From an uncultured Bacteroides sp. (GTDB lineage Bacteria > Bacteroidota > Bacteroidia > Bacteroidales > Bacteroidaceae), in the NCBI RefSeq assembly GCF_958445495.1, contig NZ_CAUCSQ010000001.1, positions 186,001 through 250,000 of the forward strand: a DNA stretch of 64,000 nt, written 5' to 3'. This document shows positions 15,908 through 24,722 of this stretch, piece after piece (positions within the stretch are counted from its first letter, which is position 1; every line of letters begins with the position of its first letter). Below the pieces are notes generated by a model. It made no database searches. It had not been told where the DNA came from and was given only the letters and a program-made list of their open reading frames with translations. The position numbers and the translations under genes are program-made.

Positions 15908-17722
15908 TCAAGGAACCGCTATCACTCCTATTTCATTCATTTCCACTTTCGCGGGTGTCGCATCAGGAGTCGTAGCCTCCAGCTTGATATAACGCGCCCG
16001 TACCTTCCGGGCGAACGTCACGGTTTGCGGCAACGGATTGTGCATGATATTGCTGAACTCGCCGCTTGCAGGCACTTCCTTCCACTCCTTGCCATCCATG
16101 CTTACAAAAAACTTATACCGAAACGCCATCGTAGGTTTCGCCTCCGCCTTCCAAGGCGCATAGGTGAAACTGCTCAGCGATACGGACTTGCCCAAATCAA
16201 TCGTCAACGGAGATTCCGCAATCTTCGTCCATCCCGAACGGGGCAGGTTATTCCATTCCACAACCTGTTCCTCCTCCTGCAAAGGAGGCGCATAATAAGC
16301 GGCCACCCGATTAATATGCGCGGTCAGGCGGCATTCGTTGATTCTGACCCGCAACCGGTCGGCGCTAACCGCCGGAAAACGTAAAATACGCTTATATCCT
16401 ATTGTCGTGCCTTTGCCCACTTCTTTCCAGCCGTTATCCGTCAACGCTTCCACCGTGAACGACTCCACCCTCTGGCCTTTCGTTATGTCCTCTTGAAGCA
16501 TCACGACATTGATTTCCGATTCCGGCTTTAAAGAATAGACAGCCTCACTGCCCGAAACCGCATCCCAATATTTCCGTCCTTTCTTCACCCGGTTGTCCGC
16601 GAACACCCGCTTCCGGTAAGCTGCGAAATCTTTCAACCGTTTTATATCCGCCTCATGAATCAGCCCCCTGCGGTCAGGAGGAATGTTCAACAAAAGTACG
16701 GAATTATACCCAACAGACTGGAAGTAGATATCCGACAGATGTTTCAGAGACTTTACTTTGCCGTCCTCTTCCGCATGGTAAAACCAACCCGGACGGATAG
16801 ACACATCCACTTCCGACGGATACCAGAACAATTCGGTAGCCTTTTCCAACATCTTGCGGCTTCCCAAGTCCGGCGCCTTACTGAAAACGCCCAGACGTTT
16901 GTTGTTCTCGCCCGAACGGGCGTAAATCCCCGGAGTCAATACGGTGGCGCTCCATTCCGTCTCGCGTCCCATTCCTTTTTCATTTCCTACCCAGCGCACA
17001 TCATCGCCCATAATCGCCATCACCGCTTTAGGCTGCAAACGCTGAATCGTTTCATAAAAGGCATCCCAGTCATATACCTGCTTCTTACCATTGGGGCCTT
17101 CCCCGTTCGCACCGTCGAACCACACCTCGTGTATCTCTCCGTAATTGGTAAGCAATTCAGTCAACTGACGGATAAAAAACTCATTATAACGGGGAGAATC
17201 CCCGTAACATTCCGCATTTCTGTCCCAGGGAGAAAGGTAGACCCCGAATTTCATCCCGTATTTATCACAGGCCTCCCGAAGTTCTTTCACAACATCGCCC
17301 TGCCCGTTTTTCCAAGGAGAAGAAGCCACGGAATGTTTGGTAGTGGCGGTAGGCCAAAGACAAAAGCCATCATGATGTTTCGCCGTCAGAAGCACCATCT
17401 TGAATCCGGCCTCTTTAAGGTTGCGCACCCATTGTCCGGCATCCAGCTCCGAAGGATTGAAGAGCACCGGATTTTCCTTTCCGTCTCCCCATTCGCGTCC
17501 GGTGAACGTATTGATGCCAAAATGAAGAAAAGCGGTCAGCTCCATTTGCTGCCAGGACAGTTGCTGGGGAGTCGGTACCAGGCGGGCCGCCATATCGACT
17601 TTCTGTTCAAGAGTCGCATTCGGAGGAAACTCAAGGTGTTTTACATAATACTCCTCCGCCTTCTGCGCCTGTAAACCGAGTGCCGCGGCAGAGAACAATA
17701 GTACGGTCAGTAGTCTATTCAT
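15908..17722 (-). CDS. GH29 alpha-L-fucosidase with C-terminal discoidin-like domain
   Basis: A 604-residue secreted glycosidase. A signal peptide (residues 1-20) precedes the GH29 barrel (about 50-350): FLHFGINTF, LTAKHHDGFCLWPT with the substrate-binding histidines, and HEVWFDGANG, whose Asp 203 is the expected nucleophile. The C-terminus (about 470-604) reads as an F5/8 type C carbohydrate-binding module. The enzyme releases terminal alpha-linked L-fucose from host glycans or plant polymers. It is a single-gene unit with its own -7 motif and terminator, not part of a PUL here. The subfamily and linkage preference cannot be fixed by eye. Confidence 0.93.
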   Translation of the reverse strand: MNRLLTVLLFSAAALGLQAQKAEEYYVKHLEFPPNATLEQKVDMAARLVPTPQQLSWQQMELTAFLHFGINTFTGREWGDGKENPVLFNPSELDAGQWVRNLKEAGFKMVLLTAKHHDGFCLWPTATTKHSVASSPWKNGQGDVVKELREACDKYGMKFGVYLSPWDRNAECYGDSPRYNEFFIRQLTELLTNYGEIHEVWFDGANGEGPNGKKQVYDWDAFYETIQRLQPKAVMAIMGDDVRWVGNEKGMGRETEWSATVLTPGIYARSGENNKRLGVFSKAPDLGSRKMLEKATELFWYPSEVDVSIRPGWFYHAEEDGKVKSLKHLSDIYFQSVGYNSVLLLNIPPDRRGLIHEADIKRLKDFAAYRKRVFADNRVKKGRKYWDAVSGSEAVYSLKPESEINVVMLQEDITKGQRVESFTVEALTDNGWKEVGKGTTIGYKRILRFPAVSADRLRVRINECRLTAHINRVAAYYAPPLQEEEQVVEWNNLPRSGWTKIAESPLTIDLGKSVSLSSFTYAPWKAEAKPTMAFRYKFFVSMDGKEWKEVPASGEFSNIMHNPLPQTVTFARKVRARYIKLEATTPDATPAKVEMNEIGVIAVP

Positions 17723-17752
17723 AATATAAATATTGATTATATGCTAACAGCA

Positions 17753-17760
17753 CAAAGATA
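17753..17760 (-). promoter_or_regulatory. Bacteroides -7 motif for the fucosidase gene
   Basis: TATCTTTG on the minus strand lies 30 bases upstream of the fucosidase start. Confidence 0.65.
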
Positions 17761-18446
17761 ATATAAAACAAGGATTTTACTGCCATTACAGGATTCTTTT
17801 GACAATATTCAACAAAAACAGCCTCAGATACCGCCGTGCAAATAAAAATAAATGTCCTATTTTTCAGTTCCGAAGAAAAAACAAAAGCAATCGAAAAAGG
17901 GAGTTGAAAACGTAAATACGCAATGATAATACATATATATGCATATAACAGACATAATACAGCATATTTTTTCACAGAATATGCATATATCCTCTAAAAA
18001 GAGACCTCCTTCCTCGTTGAGAAAGCCCCGGTTCCTTTTAAAGGAAAGACCCGTTGTTCACCGAGCAACCTCACCAGACTCACCGGGCAAGCGGCATATC
18101 CTTTCAAACAAGCGTATTTGCACGCTAACTCATCCGTACGCACGGACAAGAAAAATAAGACAAAATGAAGGGAAAGACAACAGATAAAGACCATATTTGC
18201 AGTCAAGAATGATTTACCCGGACTTTAAGCCATCATTTTCACAAATCTGCAAACATACGGGAATTTCCTAATCTAAAATGCAGGGCTTTTTTCCGCCGTC
18301 CCCGGTAAACGAGCGGGAATACTAAAAAATACAAGGATATACTATACGATTTTTCAGGCAGAACCTTTTCATCCTCTCTTTCTCAACCCGACGAACTTCC
18401 ATCCAATCTTCATATCCCTTTTTTAAACCCAAAGAGAACAACCGCT
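17761..18446. other. Gene-free, AT-rich 690-bp interval
   Basis: No convincing gene was seen; the short open frames have no protein character. The interval contains an inverted repeat built on ATATGCATAT (17935-17946 and 17979-17990). A small RNA or upstream regulatory region is possible but unsupported. Confidence 0.5.
17935..17990. repeat. Inverted repeat with ATATGCATAT core
   Basis: ATATATGCATAT at 17935-17946 is mirrored by ATATGCATATAT at 17979-17990, 32 bases apart. Each arm contains the palindrome ATATGCATAT. It may be a regulator site or a chance pattern in AT-rich DNA. Confidence 0.45.
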
Positions 18447-19205
18447 TTAAATATCCCGATGCAATGTCCCGGCACAAAACTCTTCCGCCTTAGCCAATGT
18501 TTCCGGCTTGCCGATATCCATCAACCGTAAATCCTCCGCCAGATATCCGGAGAAGTCCACCTGCCGGCAAAGAGCCAAATAAAAATCCATAATGGAAAAT
18601 TTACCTTCCCAACGGGGCGCGTCCATCCAATGAAAGACGGAAGGCGAAAGAACATGGATACCGCTAAAGGCATATTCCCGATAAACGGCCCCGTCATACA
18701 GCAGGCCTTCCGGTTTTACCTGTCCCGTATTTTTGTTTATCCATCCGCACAGCCTCCCGTCCTCGTCAAAAAGCAAATAACGGGAAGTTTTACGCCGGCT
18801 TGCCAGCAACGTCGCCACACCGCCGTTCCGTAAATGGCAGTCATACAACTTCTTTAAATCCATATCCGAAAGAATATCCACGTTGTGCACGAGAAAAGGC
18901 TCGTCGGGATGTTCCAGGAAAGGACGCGCCTTTCTGACCCCTCCCCCGGTGTCAAGCAACAAATCCCGTTCGTCAGAGATATGGACAGTAAGCCCGAAGT
19001 TATCATTGGCTTTCAGGAAATCAAGTATCTGCCCACCGAAATGATGAATGTTAATCACTATTTCGGTAAAACCGGACGCTTTCAATTTCAAAATCACATG
19101 CTCCAACATCGGACGCCCGGCTACGGGCACAAGCGCCTTAGGCATCGTATCGGTCAGCGGTTTCAGCCGGCTGCCCATGCCGGCCGCGAATATCATTGCT
19201 TTCAT
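18447..19205 (-). CDS. MurU-like sugar-1-phosphate nucleotidyltransferase
   Basis: A 252-residue nucleotidyltransferase. The N-terminal signature AMIFAAGMGSRLKPLT is the nucleotide-binding loop, followed by PKALVPVAGRPMLEH, and HNVDILSDMD supplies the metal-binding Asp. It is most like MurU, which turns MurNAc-1-phosphate and UTP into UDP-MurNAc. Support comes from the gene directly upstream, an AmgK-like sugar kinase; the AmgK-MurU pair is the anabolic MurNAc recycling route. An upstream ATG at 19241 would overlap that gene; 19205 is preferred because the family begins with MKAMIFAAG and GGAAGA lies before it. Another NDP-sugar pyrophosphorylase specificity is possible. Confidence 0.85.
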   Translation of the reverse strand: MKAMIFAAGMGSRLKPLTDTMPKALVPVAGRPMLEHVILKLKASGFTEIVINIHHFGGQILDFLKANDNFGLTVHISDERDLLLDTGGGVRKARPFLEHPDEPFLVHNVDILSDMDLKKLYDCHLRNGGVATLLASRRKTSRYLLFDEDGRLCGWINKNTGQVKPEGLLYDGAVYREYAFSGIHVLSPSVFHWMDAPRWEGKFSIMDFYLALCRQVDFSGYLAEDLRLMDIGKPETLAKAEEFCAGTLHRDI

Positions 19206-19224
19206 TGCTCTTCCATGCGTTTTT

Positions 19225-20655
19225 TTATACAGTCGCTTCAAACGTCTGTTCTATGTTCTGTTCCCGATGCACCAGCTCGACCCTCACCCCGAATTTCCGG
19301 TTCAAATGTTCCGCCAAATGCTGCGCCGAATAAACAGAGCGGTGTTGGCCTCCGGTACACCCGAAGCAGACCGACAAATGGCTGAATCCGCGTTCCATAT
19401 AACGTTCTACGGAAGCATCCGCCAACGCATAGACATGCTCAAGGAAACGGAGAATCTCCCCGTCCTCTTCAAGGAAAGCAATCACAGGCTCGTCCAATCC
19501 GGTAAACGGTTTGTAACGTTCATACTTACCGGGGTTATTGACGGCACGGCAATCAAAGACATAGCCGCCTCCATTGCCTGTCGGGTCGTCGGGAATCCCC
19601 TTCTTATAAGCGAAACTCATCACCCTGACAGTGAGCCGGCGTTTCTTCAAATCATCGGCGAACTGTTTCAATCCGGTAAGCTCCCGCAATATTTTGCAGA
19701 GATACGGATATTCCGGGTAATCCTCCTTCAACAGTTCGCGCAAATTCTCAATCGCATAGGGGACACTCTGGATAAAATGAGGCTTTTTCTCGAAATAACC
19801 GCGGAAACCGTAAGCGCCAAGCACTTGCAAAGTACGGAAAAGGATAAAATGGCGAAGCCGGCTATAAAAAGAAGCCTCGTCAACCGGCCTGTATTTGCGG
19901 AGAGCCGCCATGTATTCCTGCAACAGCTCTTGACGGAGACTGTCGGGATATTTCGCTTTCGCCTGCCATAAAAAAGAAGCCACGTCATAATAAAACGGCC
20001 CTTTGCGGCCACCCTGAAAATCAATGAACCAGGGTTCTCCGTCTTTTACCATCACATTGCGGCTTTGAAAATCACGATACATGAAAGCAACGGAAGAATT
20101 GCGAAGCAGGACATCACCCATTTTTTGAAAATCATCTTCCAGTTTATCCTCCCGGAACTCCAGGCCGGTGGCCTTGAGGAAACAATATTTGAAATAATTC
20201 AAATCCCAGAGGACAGAACGCCGGTCAAATTCCGGCTGCGGATAACAGCGGGAGAAATCAAACCCTTCGGCTCCGGCAAACTGGATGGCGGGCAACAGGC
20301 GCACCGTCTTGCGGAGCAACTCTTTTTCCTCTTCGGAAAAGACATGGGAAACACGTCCCTTTTCAATCGCATGAAACAGTAAAACATCCCCCAAATCCTC
20401 TTGCAGATAGCAAGTCCTGTCTTCCGACACGACATACACCTCCGGAACAGGCAGGCCATTTCTGCGGAAATGGTCTGCCATATAGAAAAAAGCCTCATTC
20501 TCTTCAACGGAAGTTCCATGCACTCCGATTAACGCCGGCATCCCTTTCAGTCGAAAATAACGGCGGTTAGACCCGGAAGACGGCAATTCCGTCACACTTT
20601 CGGGAGAAACTCCCGTAAACGAGCGATACAGCTTCTGTAATTCTTCGGTTATCAT
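19225..20655 (-). CDS. AmgK-like sugar kinase fused to RapZ C-terminal domain
   Basis: A 476-residue fusion. Residues 1-330 form an aminoglycoside-phosphotransferase-type kinase: a nucleotide region SSGSNRRYFR, catalytic YRDFQSRN (193-200, histidine replaced by tyrosine) and IDFQGG (211-215). This group includes AmgK, which phosphorylates MurNAc and GlcNAc at the anomeric carbon. Residues 340-476 match the C-terminal domain of RapZ, with SVCFGCTGGQHRSVY and VHREQN; in E. coli this half binds small RNAs and senses GlcN6P. The N-terminal RapZ P-loop domain is absent. The next gene is MurU-like, 19 bases away, so the unit probably recycles cell-wall sugars, with the RapZ half as sensor or RNA binder (inference). 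Confidence 0.88.
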   Translation of the reverse strand: MITEELQKLYRSFTGVSPESVTELPSSGSNRRYFRLKGMPALIGVHGTSVEENEAFFYMADHFRRNGLPVPEVYVVSEDRTCYLQEDLGDVLLFHAIEKGRVSHVFSEEEKELLRKTVRLLPAIQFAGAEGFDFSRCYPQPEFDRRSVLWDLNYFKYCFLKATGLEFREDKLEDDFQKMGDVLLRNSSVAFMYRDFQSRNVMVKDGEPWFIDFQGGRKGPFYYDVASFLWQAKAKYPDSLRQELLQEYMAALRKYRPVDEASFYSRLRHFILFRTLQVLGAYGFRGYFEKKPHFIQSVPYAIENLRELLKEDYPEYPYLCKILRELTGLKQFADDLKKRRLTVRVMSFAYKKGIPDDPTGNGGGYVFDCRAVNNPGKYERYKPFTGLDEPVIAFLEEDGEILRFLEHVYALADASVERYMERGFSHLSVCFGCTGGQHRSVYSAQHLAEHLNRKFGVRVELVHREQNIEQTFEATV

Positions 20656-20671
20656 AGTCGTAATTTTCAGG

Positions 20672-20679
20672 CAAAGATA
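20672..20679 (-). promoter_or_regulatory. Bacteroides -7 motif for the kinase-MurU operon
   Basis: TATCTTTG on the minus strand lies 16 bases before the start at 20655. Confidence 0.65.
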
Positions 20680-20694
20680 GGGATTATAACCTAT

Positions 20695-21747
20695 TCAGGC
20701 AATAGTAACCGACGAATCAAGATAAACATCCTGGATGGCATTCAACAATTCCACTCCCTTATTCATCGGTTTTTGAAACGCCTTACGCCCACTAATCAGC
20801 CCCATGCCTCCGGCACGCTTATTCACGACGGCCGTAATAACGGCATCGCGCAAATCGGAAGTTCCATGAGATTCTCCGCCGGAATTAATCAGCCCGACAC
20901 GTCCCATGTACCCGTTGGCTACCTGATAACGGCAAAGGTCAATCGGATGTGCGGAAGCAAGTTCCGTGTACATGCGTTCGTCCGTCTTCCCGAAACCGAT
21001 AGCTTTAAAACCGCCGTTATTCGCCGGAAGTTTCTGTTTGACGATATCCGCCTTAATGGTAACCCCCAGACGGTTTGCCTGCCCCGTAAGGTCGGCGGAA
21101 GCATGATAATCCGTACCGTCTTTCTTGAAATGGCTATTGCGCAGATAACACCACAAAATAGTCGCCATCCCCAACTCATGCGCGTATTCGAAAGCTTCGG
21201 CTATCTCCACCAGTTGCCGGCGGCTCTGCTCCGAACCGAAATAAACGGTGGCCCCTACGGCAACGGCCCCCATATTCCACGCCTCCTTAACCGTGCCGAA
21301 CAACACCTGGTCATAAGAATTCGGGTACGACAACAACTCATTGTGATTCAACTTGACTACAAAAGGTATCTTGTGGGCATACTTGCGTGCCACTGCCCCT
21401 AAAATGCCGAAGGTAGAAGCGACAGCGTTACAGCCGCCCTCAATAGCCAGCTTCACGATATTTTCCGGTTCGAAATAAATCGGGTTCGGAGCAAAAGACG
21501 CTCCGGCGGTATGCTCGATATCCTGATCGACAGGAAGAATCGAAACATAACCGGTATTCGCCAGACGTCCATGTCCCAGAAGAGTCTGCAAACTGTTCAG
21601 CACCCTTACATTCCTGTCGGAATCTACCCATATCCTGTCTACCGTATCCGGAGAAGGGATATGAATCAACGACTTATCAATGGTTTTACAAACATGCTCC
21701 AGGTAGTAACCCGCCTTATCTCCCAACAAATCAACAACTTTACTCAT
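20695..21747 (-). CDS. fbaB: Class I fructose-bisphosphate aldolase
   Basis: A 350-residue DhnA/FbaB-type aldolase that splits fructose-1,6-bisphosphate into DHAP and glyceraldehyde-3-phosphate through a Schiff base. Recognisable segments are VVKLNHNELL, GAVAVGATVYFGS and TIKADIVKQKLP with a candidate Schiff-base lysine, and the phosphate-binding GLINSGGES and GLISGRKAFQKP near the end. Length is normal for the FbaB branch. It follows gpmA by 27 bases on the same strand, making a glycolytic two-gene operon. Confidence 0.95.
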   Translation of the reverse strand: MSKVVDLLGDKAGYYLEHVCKTIDKSLIHIPSPDTVDRIWVDSDRNVRVLNSLQTLLGHGRLANTGYVSILPVDQDIEHTAGASFAPNPIYFEPENIVKLAIEGGCNAVASTFGILGAVARKYAHKIPFVVKLNHNELLSYPNSYDQVLFGTVKEAWNMGAVAVGATVYFGSEQSRRQLVEIAEAFEYAHELGMATILWCYLRNSHFKKDGTDYHASADLTGQANRLGVTIKADIVKQKLPANNGGFKAIGFGKTDERMYTELASAHPIDLCRYQVANGYMGRVGLINSGGESHGTSDLRDAVITAVVNKRAGGMGLISGRKAFQKPMNKGVELLNAIQDVYLDSSVTIA

Positions 21748-21774
21748 AATTTTATTTTTTAATATACAACAATT

Positions 21775-22521
21775 TCATTTCTTCTTACCCTGGTTGGCTA
21801 CCGCTTCCATCAGCTTCCTGATTTCCTCCGGATTGCCGAGGAAGTAATCATTAGCCACCTTCAGCTCTTCGTCAAACTCAAAAACATAAGGAACAGCCGT
21901 AGGTAAATTCAATTTCACAATATCCTCATCGGAAATATGCTTCAAATGTTTGATAATCCCCCGCAAGCTATTGCCGTGCGCCACCACCAGCAAAGCACGG
22001 GCATTCCTTAAACCGGGAAATATATCGGATTCCCAATAAGGCATGATACGCCCGATGGTATCTTTCAAAGATTCCGTGCGGGGCAGCCCGGCGTCGGGAA
22101 CCGCATGGTAACGATAATCAAAACGCGGATTCCTCAAATCATTATCCGAAAGCGCATCAGGGGCCACATCATAACTGCGACGCCAGACCAATACCTGCTC
22201 CTCGCCGTATTTCTCCGCCGTTTCCGATTTATTCAGCCCTTGCAGCGCGCCATAATGTTTTTCGTTCAAACGCCAGTCTTTCTCCACCGGAATCCAGTCG
22301 AGATTCATTTTATCAAGTACGCAATTCAAAGTCTTGACAGCTCTTTTCAAATAGGAAGTATAGGCTTTATCAAAATTAAAACCATATTCTCTCAACGTAA
22401 CGCCCGCTTTTTCAGCTTCGGCTATTCCTTTTTCCGTCAGGTCTACATCCGTCCAGCCCGTAAAACGGTTTTCTTGATTCCATACGCTCTCCCCATGACG
22501 AAGCAATACGATTTTTTTCAT
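21775..22521 (-). CDS. gpmA: 2,3-bisphosphoglycerate-dependent phosphoglycerate mutase
   Basis: A 248-residue cytoplasmic enzyme interconverting 3- and 2-phosphoglycerate. The phosphohistidine motif LLRHGESVWN is at residues 5-14, followed by RFTGWTDVDLTEKG, LNEKHYGALQG, and the second catalytic histidine in VVAHGNSLRG. It is the first gene of an operon with fbaB. A purine-rich AGGAG lies ten bases before the start, which is unusual because most genes in this window show no Shine-Dalgarno sequence. Confidence 0.97.
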   Translation of the reverse strand: MKKIVLLRHGESVWNQENRFTGWTDVDLTEKGIAEAEKAGVTLREYGFNFDKAYTSYLKRAVKTLNCVLDKMNLDWIPVEKDWRLNEKHYGALQGLNKSETAEKYGEEQVLVWRRSYDVAPDALSDNDLRNPRFDYRYHAVPDAGLPRTESLKDTIGRIMPYWESDIFPGLRNARALLVVAHGNSLRGIIKHLKHISDEDIVKLNLPTAVPYVFEFDEELKVANDYFLGNPEEIRKLMEAVANQGKKK

Positions 22522-23090
22522 TTCCAGTAATCTCCTTTCTCTTTTTATTAATATTGCATTGTATATAGAACATTTTATTTCTTCACAAAGTTCACAAAAG
22601 AACCGGGAGCCGCCAATACCCAGAAATAATTAAAAAATGAGGATATATCCCAATCGAAAGCCTTTCCGGAAAAGTCGCGCGCTGCAATAGACCAATGCCG
22701 GAAAAGCCGTAGCCAACCCTATATCCGTACAGAAGAGGCTATTTAAAACAGAAATTAAAAATCTTACAGATTGGAAATTGAAAAGGAAAATCCCCCTATC
22801 CTGCCTTGCACGGCGATGAAACAAGGCTAAAATAGCAGGGATTTTTATGTTATAGCTTGATAAATAATAATATAAGGAAGGCTGCCCCGTTTTTCCATTT
22901 TGAGACAGCCCCCTCCGTATATTTCGAGTGATGATATAACTCCTTACACCTCTCTCCACCTATCCTATTTAAGGATAACCCGCCTTATTCCTTCCATTCC
23001 TGACGATTGCCGGTGGAAGCGTGCGCACCGGAGTTTTATTGAAAAATATTAGAATTGTAATAAAAATGCCTACCGCCGATTTCTTTCGAT
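22522..23090. other. 570-bp intergenic region without a clear gene
   Basis: No convincing coding region was seen; a 109-codon open frame on the minus strand lacks protein character. The region holds an imperfect hairpin (22787-22847) and the upstream sequence of gpmA. Confidence 0.5.
22787..22847. terminator. Imperfect hairpin, possible terminator of the ABC gene
   Basis: AAAATCCC...CCTTG on one side pairs with CAAGG...GGGATTTT on the other, with internal mismatches, around a 12-base loop. Its place downstream of the minus-strand ABC gene suggests transcription ending, but the T run is poor. Confidence 0.4.
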
Positions 23091-24572
23091 TTATTCGCCG
23101 GAATCCCCGATTTCCGGCGCTTCATTCCTCCTTAAAAAAATACGGTCGGTTATTATATCAGGAAGTTCCGATTCATAATGGGTCACCATAATCATCGTCT
23201 TGTCTTTACGCCGGCAGAAAGCCTCGATAATCTTCTTCACGCGACGTCGGTTGTAAGTATCCAGGCCATGCAGCGGCTCGTCCAGAATCAACAGTTCCGG
23301 ATCTTTTACGAAAGCCCTGGCAAGCAGCGCCAACCGCTGTTCGCCGCTCGAAAGTTGCAGGAAAGGCTTATCTTTCAGGGCTGCAATGCCGAATATATCC
23401 ATCCACCACTCACAAATAGCCATCTGTCCGGGCTGAGGACGCTTATACAGGCCGATGCTGTCATGCAGGCCGCTGGCTACAATCTCGATAGCGGGCAGGT
23501 TCTTGAGGTAAGCCCGGTGCATCTCCGGACTGACATAACCGATATGTTTCTTGATTTCCCAAATGCTCTCCCCGGTTCCCCTTTTACGGCCGAAGAGACT
23601 GATATCGCAAGCGTACGATTGCGGGTTATCCGCACAGACAAGGCTCAACAAAGTCGATTTACCGGCCCCGTTCTCACCGCTCAACGCCCACTTCTCACCG
23701 CGACGCACCGTCCAGTCAAGTTCTTTAAGGATGGTGCGGTCGCCGTAACGGATACTCACCTTGTTCAATTTTACCACTTCGTCGGAATCATAACGAACGC
23801 CGTCATAAGGCAAACCGATGATACGTTGCTGCAAACCGTCAAAAGAAACGGCAGCATCCCTCGAACGAAAAGCCGCCAGATAATCCTCACGCTCCATTTT
23901 AGGAAAAACCTCCATCTTGTCCACAGGAATGACATGGGTGATAAATGAAGGTATGTCGTCCAACATGGAAAGTACCAGAATGATTTGCACCGACGAGAGT
24001 TTCGCCAGCCGTTCGAGCAAAGAAAACAGCAATTCACGGGTAGGAGCATCCAGCCCGATAAACGGGTTGTCCATTATCAATATCCGGGGAGCCGTCAACA
24101 ACGTCTTTGTCAACTGGAATTTCCGCAATTCCCCACTGGAAAGAAGGATGATTTTTTTGTCAAGCAACGGCTCGATACGGAAAAGCCCGAACAGTTCATT
24201 TTTAAGCCGCTCGTCTTTAATCTCCCCCAACATTTCACGAACATCCGGCGCCTCGTCCTGGTCGTGCGCATTCCAGCGTTGCTGATAGTAATAGTTGGCG
24301 TCAGCGGCTCCGTACGTATCACGGAAGGCGATATATTTCACATTATCATAAACGGTCCGAGTCGCCGAAGGAGCAAAATCATATTGCAGCGTCCCCTCGC
24401 GCAACGGGTATTTCCCGATTAAGGTATCTACAAAAAGGCTTTTACCGCTGCCGTTAGGCCCTACGATAGCAATGTGTTCGTCCGCCCCGACAGTTACCGT
24501 AACGGGTTTGGCTAAACGCACAAGCGGGTTGCGTGCCACGCCCCCCGCCATGCTGAATGTATTTTGACTCAT
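23091..24572 (-). CDS. Double ABC ATPase (ModF/PhrA-like)
   Basis: A 493-residue soluble protein with two ABC ATPase domains in tandem. The first (about 5-220) has Walker A GPNGSGKS, signature LLSSGELRKFQLTK and Walker B ILIMDNP; the second (about 260-485) has GENGAGKS, QLSSGEQRLALLAR and LLILDEP. No membrane segment is present and no permease gene is adjacent. The architecture is that of ModF/PhrA, earlier called a photorepair protein and related to molybdate ATPases, whose role is poorly known. It lies 150 bases downstream of pullulanase on the same strand, with its own -7 motif. Confidence 0.85.
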   Translation of the reverse strand: MSQNTFSMAGGVARNPLVRLAKPVTVTVGADEHIAIVGPNGSGKSLFVDTLIGKYPLREGTLQYDFAPSATRTVYDNVKYIAFRDTYGAADANYYYQQRWNAHDQDEAPDVREMLGEIKDERLKNELFGLFRIEPLLDKKIILLSSGELRKFQLTKTLLTAPRILIMDNPFIGLDAPTRELLFSLLERLAKLSSVQIILVLSMLDDIPSFITHVIPVDKMEVFPKMEREDYLAAFRSRDAAVSFDGLQQRIIGLPYDGVRYDSDEVVKLNKVSIRYGDRTILKELDWTVRRGEKWALSGENGAGKSTLLSLVCADNPQSYACDISLFGRKRGTGESIWEIKKHIGYVSPEMHRAYLKNLPAIEIVASGLHDSIGLYKRPQPGQMAICEWWMDIFGIAALKDKPFLQLSSGEQRLALLARAFVKDPELLILDEPLHGLDTYNRRRVKKIIEAFCRRKDKTMIMVTHYESELPDIITDRIFLRRNEAPEIGDSGE

Positions 24573-24601
24573 ATTCTTTTATTCTGTTTCATAATCGACC
24601 G

Positions 24602-24609
24602 CAAAGGTA
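24602..24609 (-). promoter_or_regulatory. Bacteroides -7 motif for the ABC ATPase
   Basis: TACCTTTG on the minus strand lies 29 bases before the start at 24572. Confidence 0.55.
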
Positions 24610-24722
24610 ACAATTTTATCACAGAATCAACCGGATTACAAACATATTCTTATCATATCGCGTTGTCCGGTAAATCCATAGGCCCGGACACCCGCGGCTT
24701 GCAACCCGCTTTCCGCCGAAAG

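Noticed and set aside
16655..17674. 339-codon open frame on the plus strand inside the fucosidase gene
   Set aside because: Antisense shadow of the GH29 gene, which has signal peptide, catalytic motif, promoter and terminator.
17715..17975. 86-codon hydrophobic minus-strand frame ahead of the fucosidase gene
   Set aside because: It overlaps the fucosidase start and its -7 motif; the hydrophobic text is what AT-rich DNA produces.
19048..19971. 307-codon plus-strand frame across the kinase-RapZ gene
   Set aside because: Antisense to the MurU-like and kinase-RapZ genes, with no recognisable protein features.
22630..22959. 109-codon minus-strand frame between gpmA and the ABC gene
   Set aside because: No family pattern, and it runs through a hairpin; no promoter motif was seen ahead of it.
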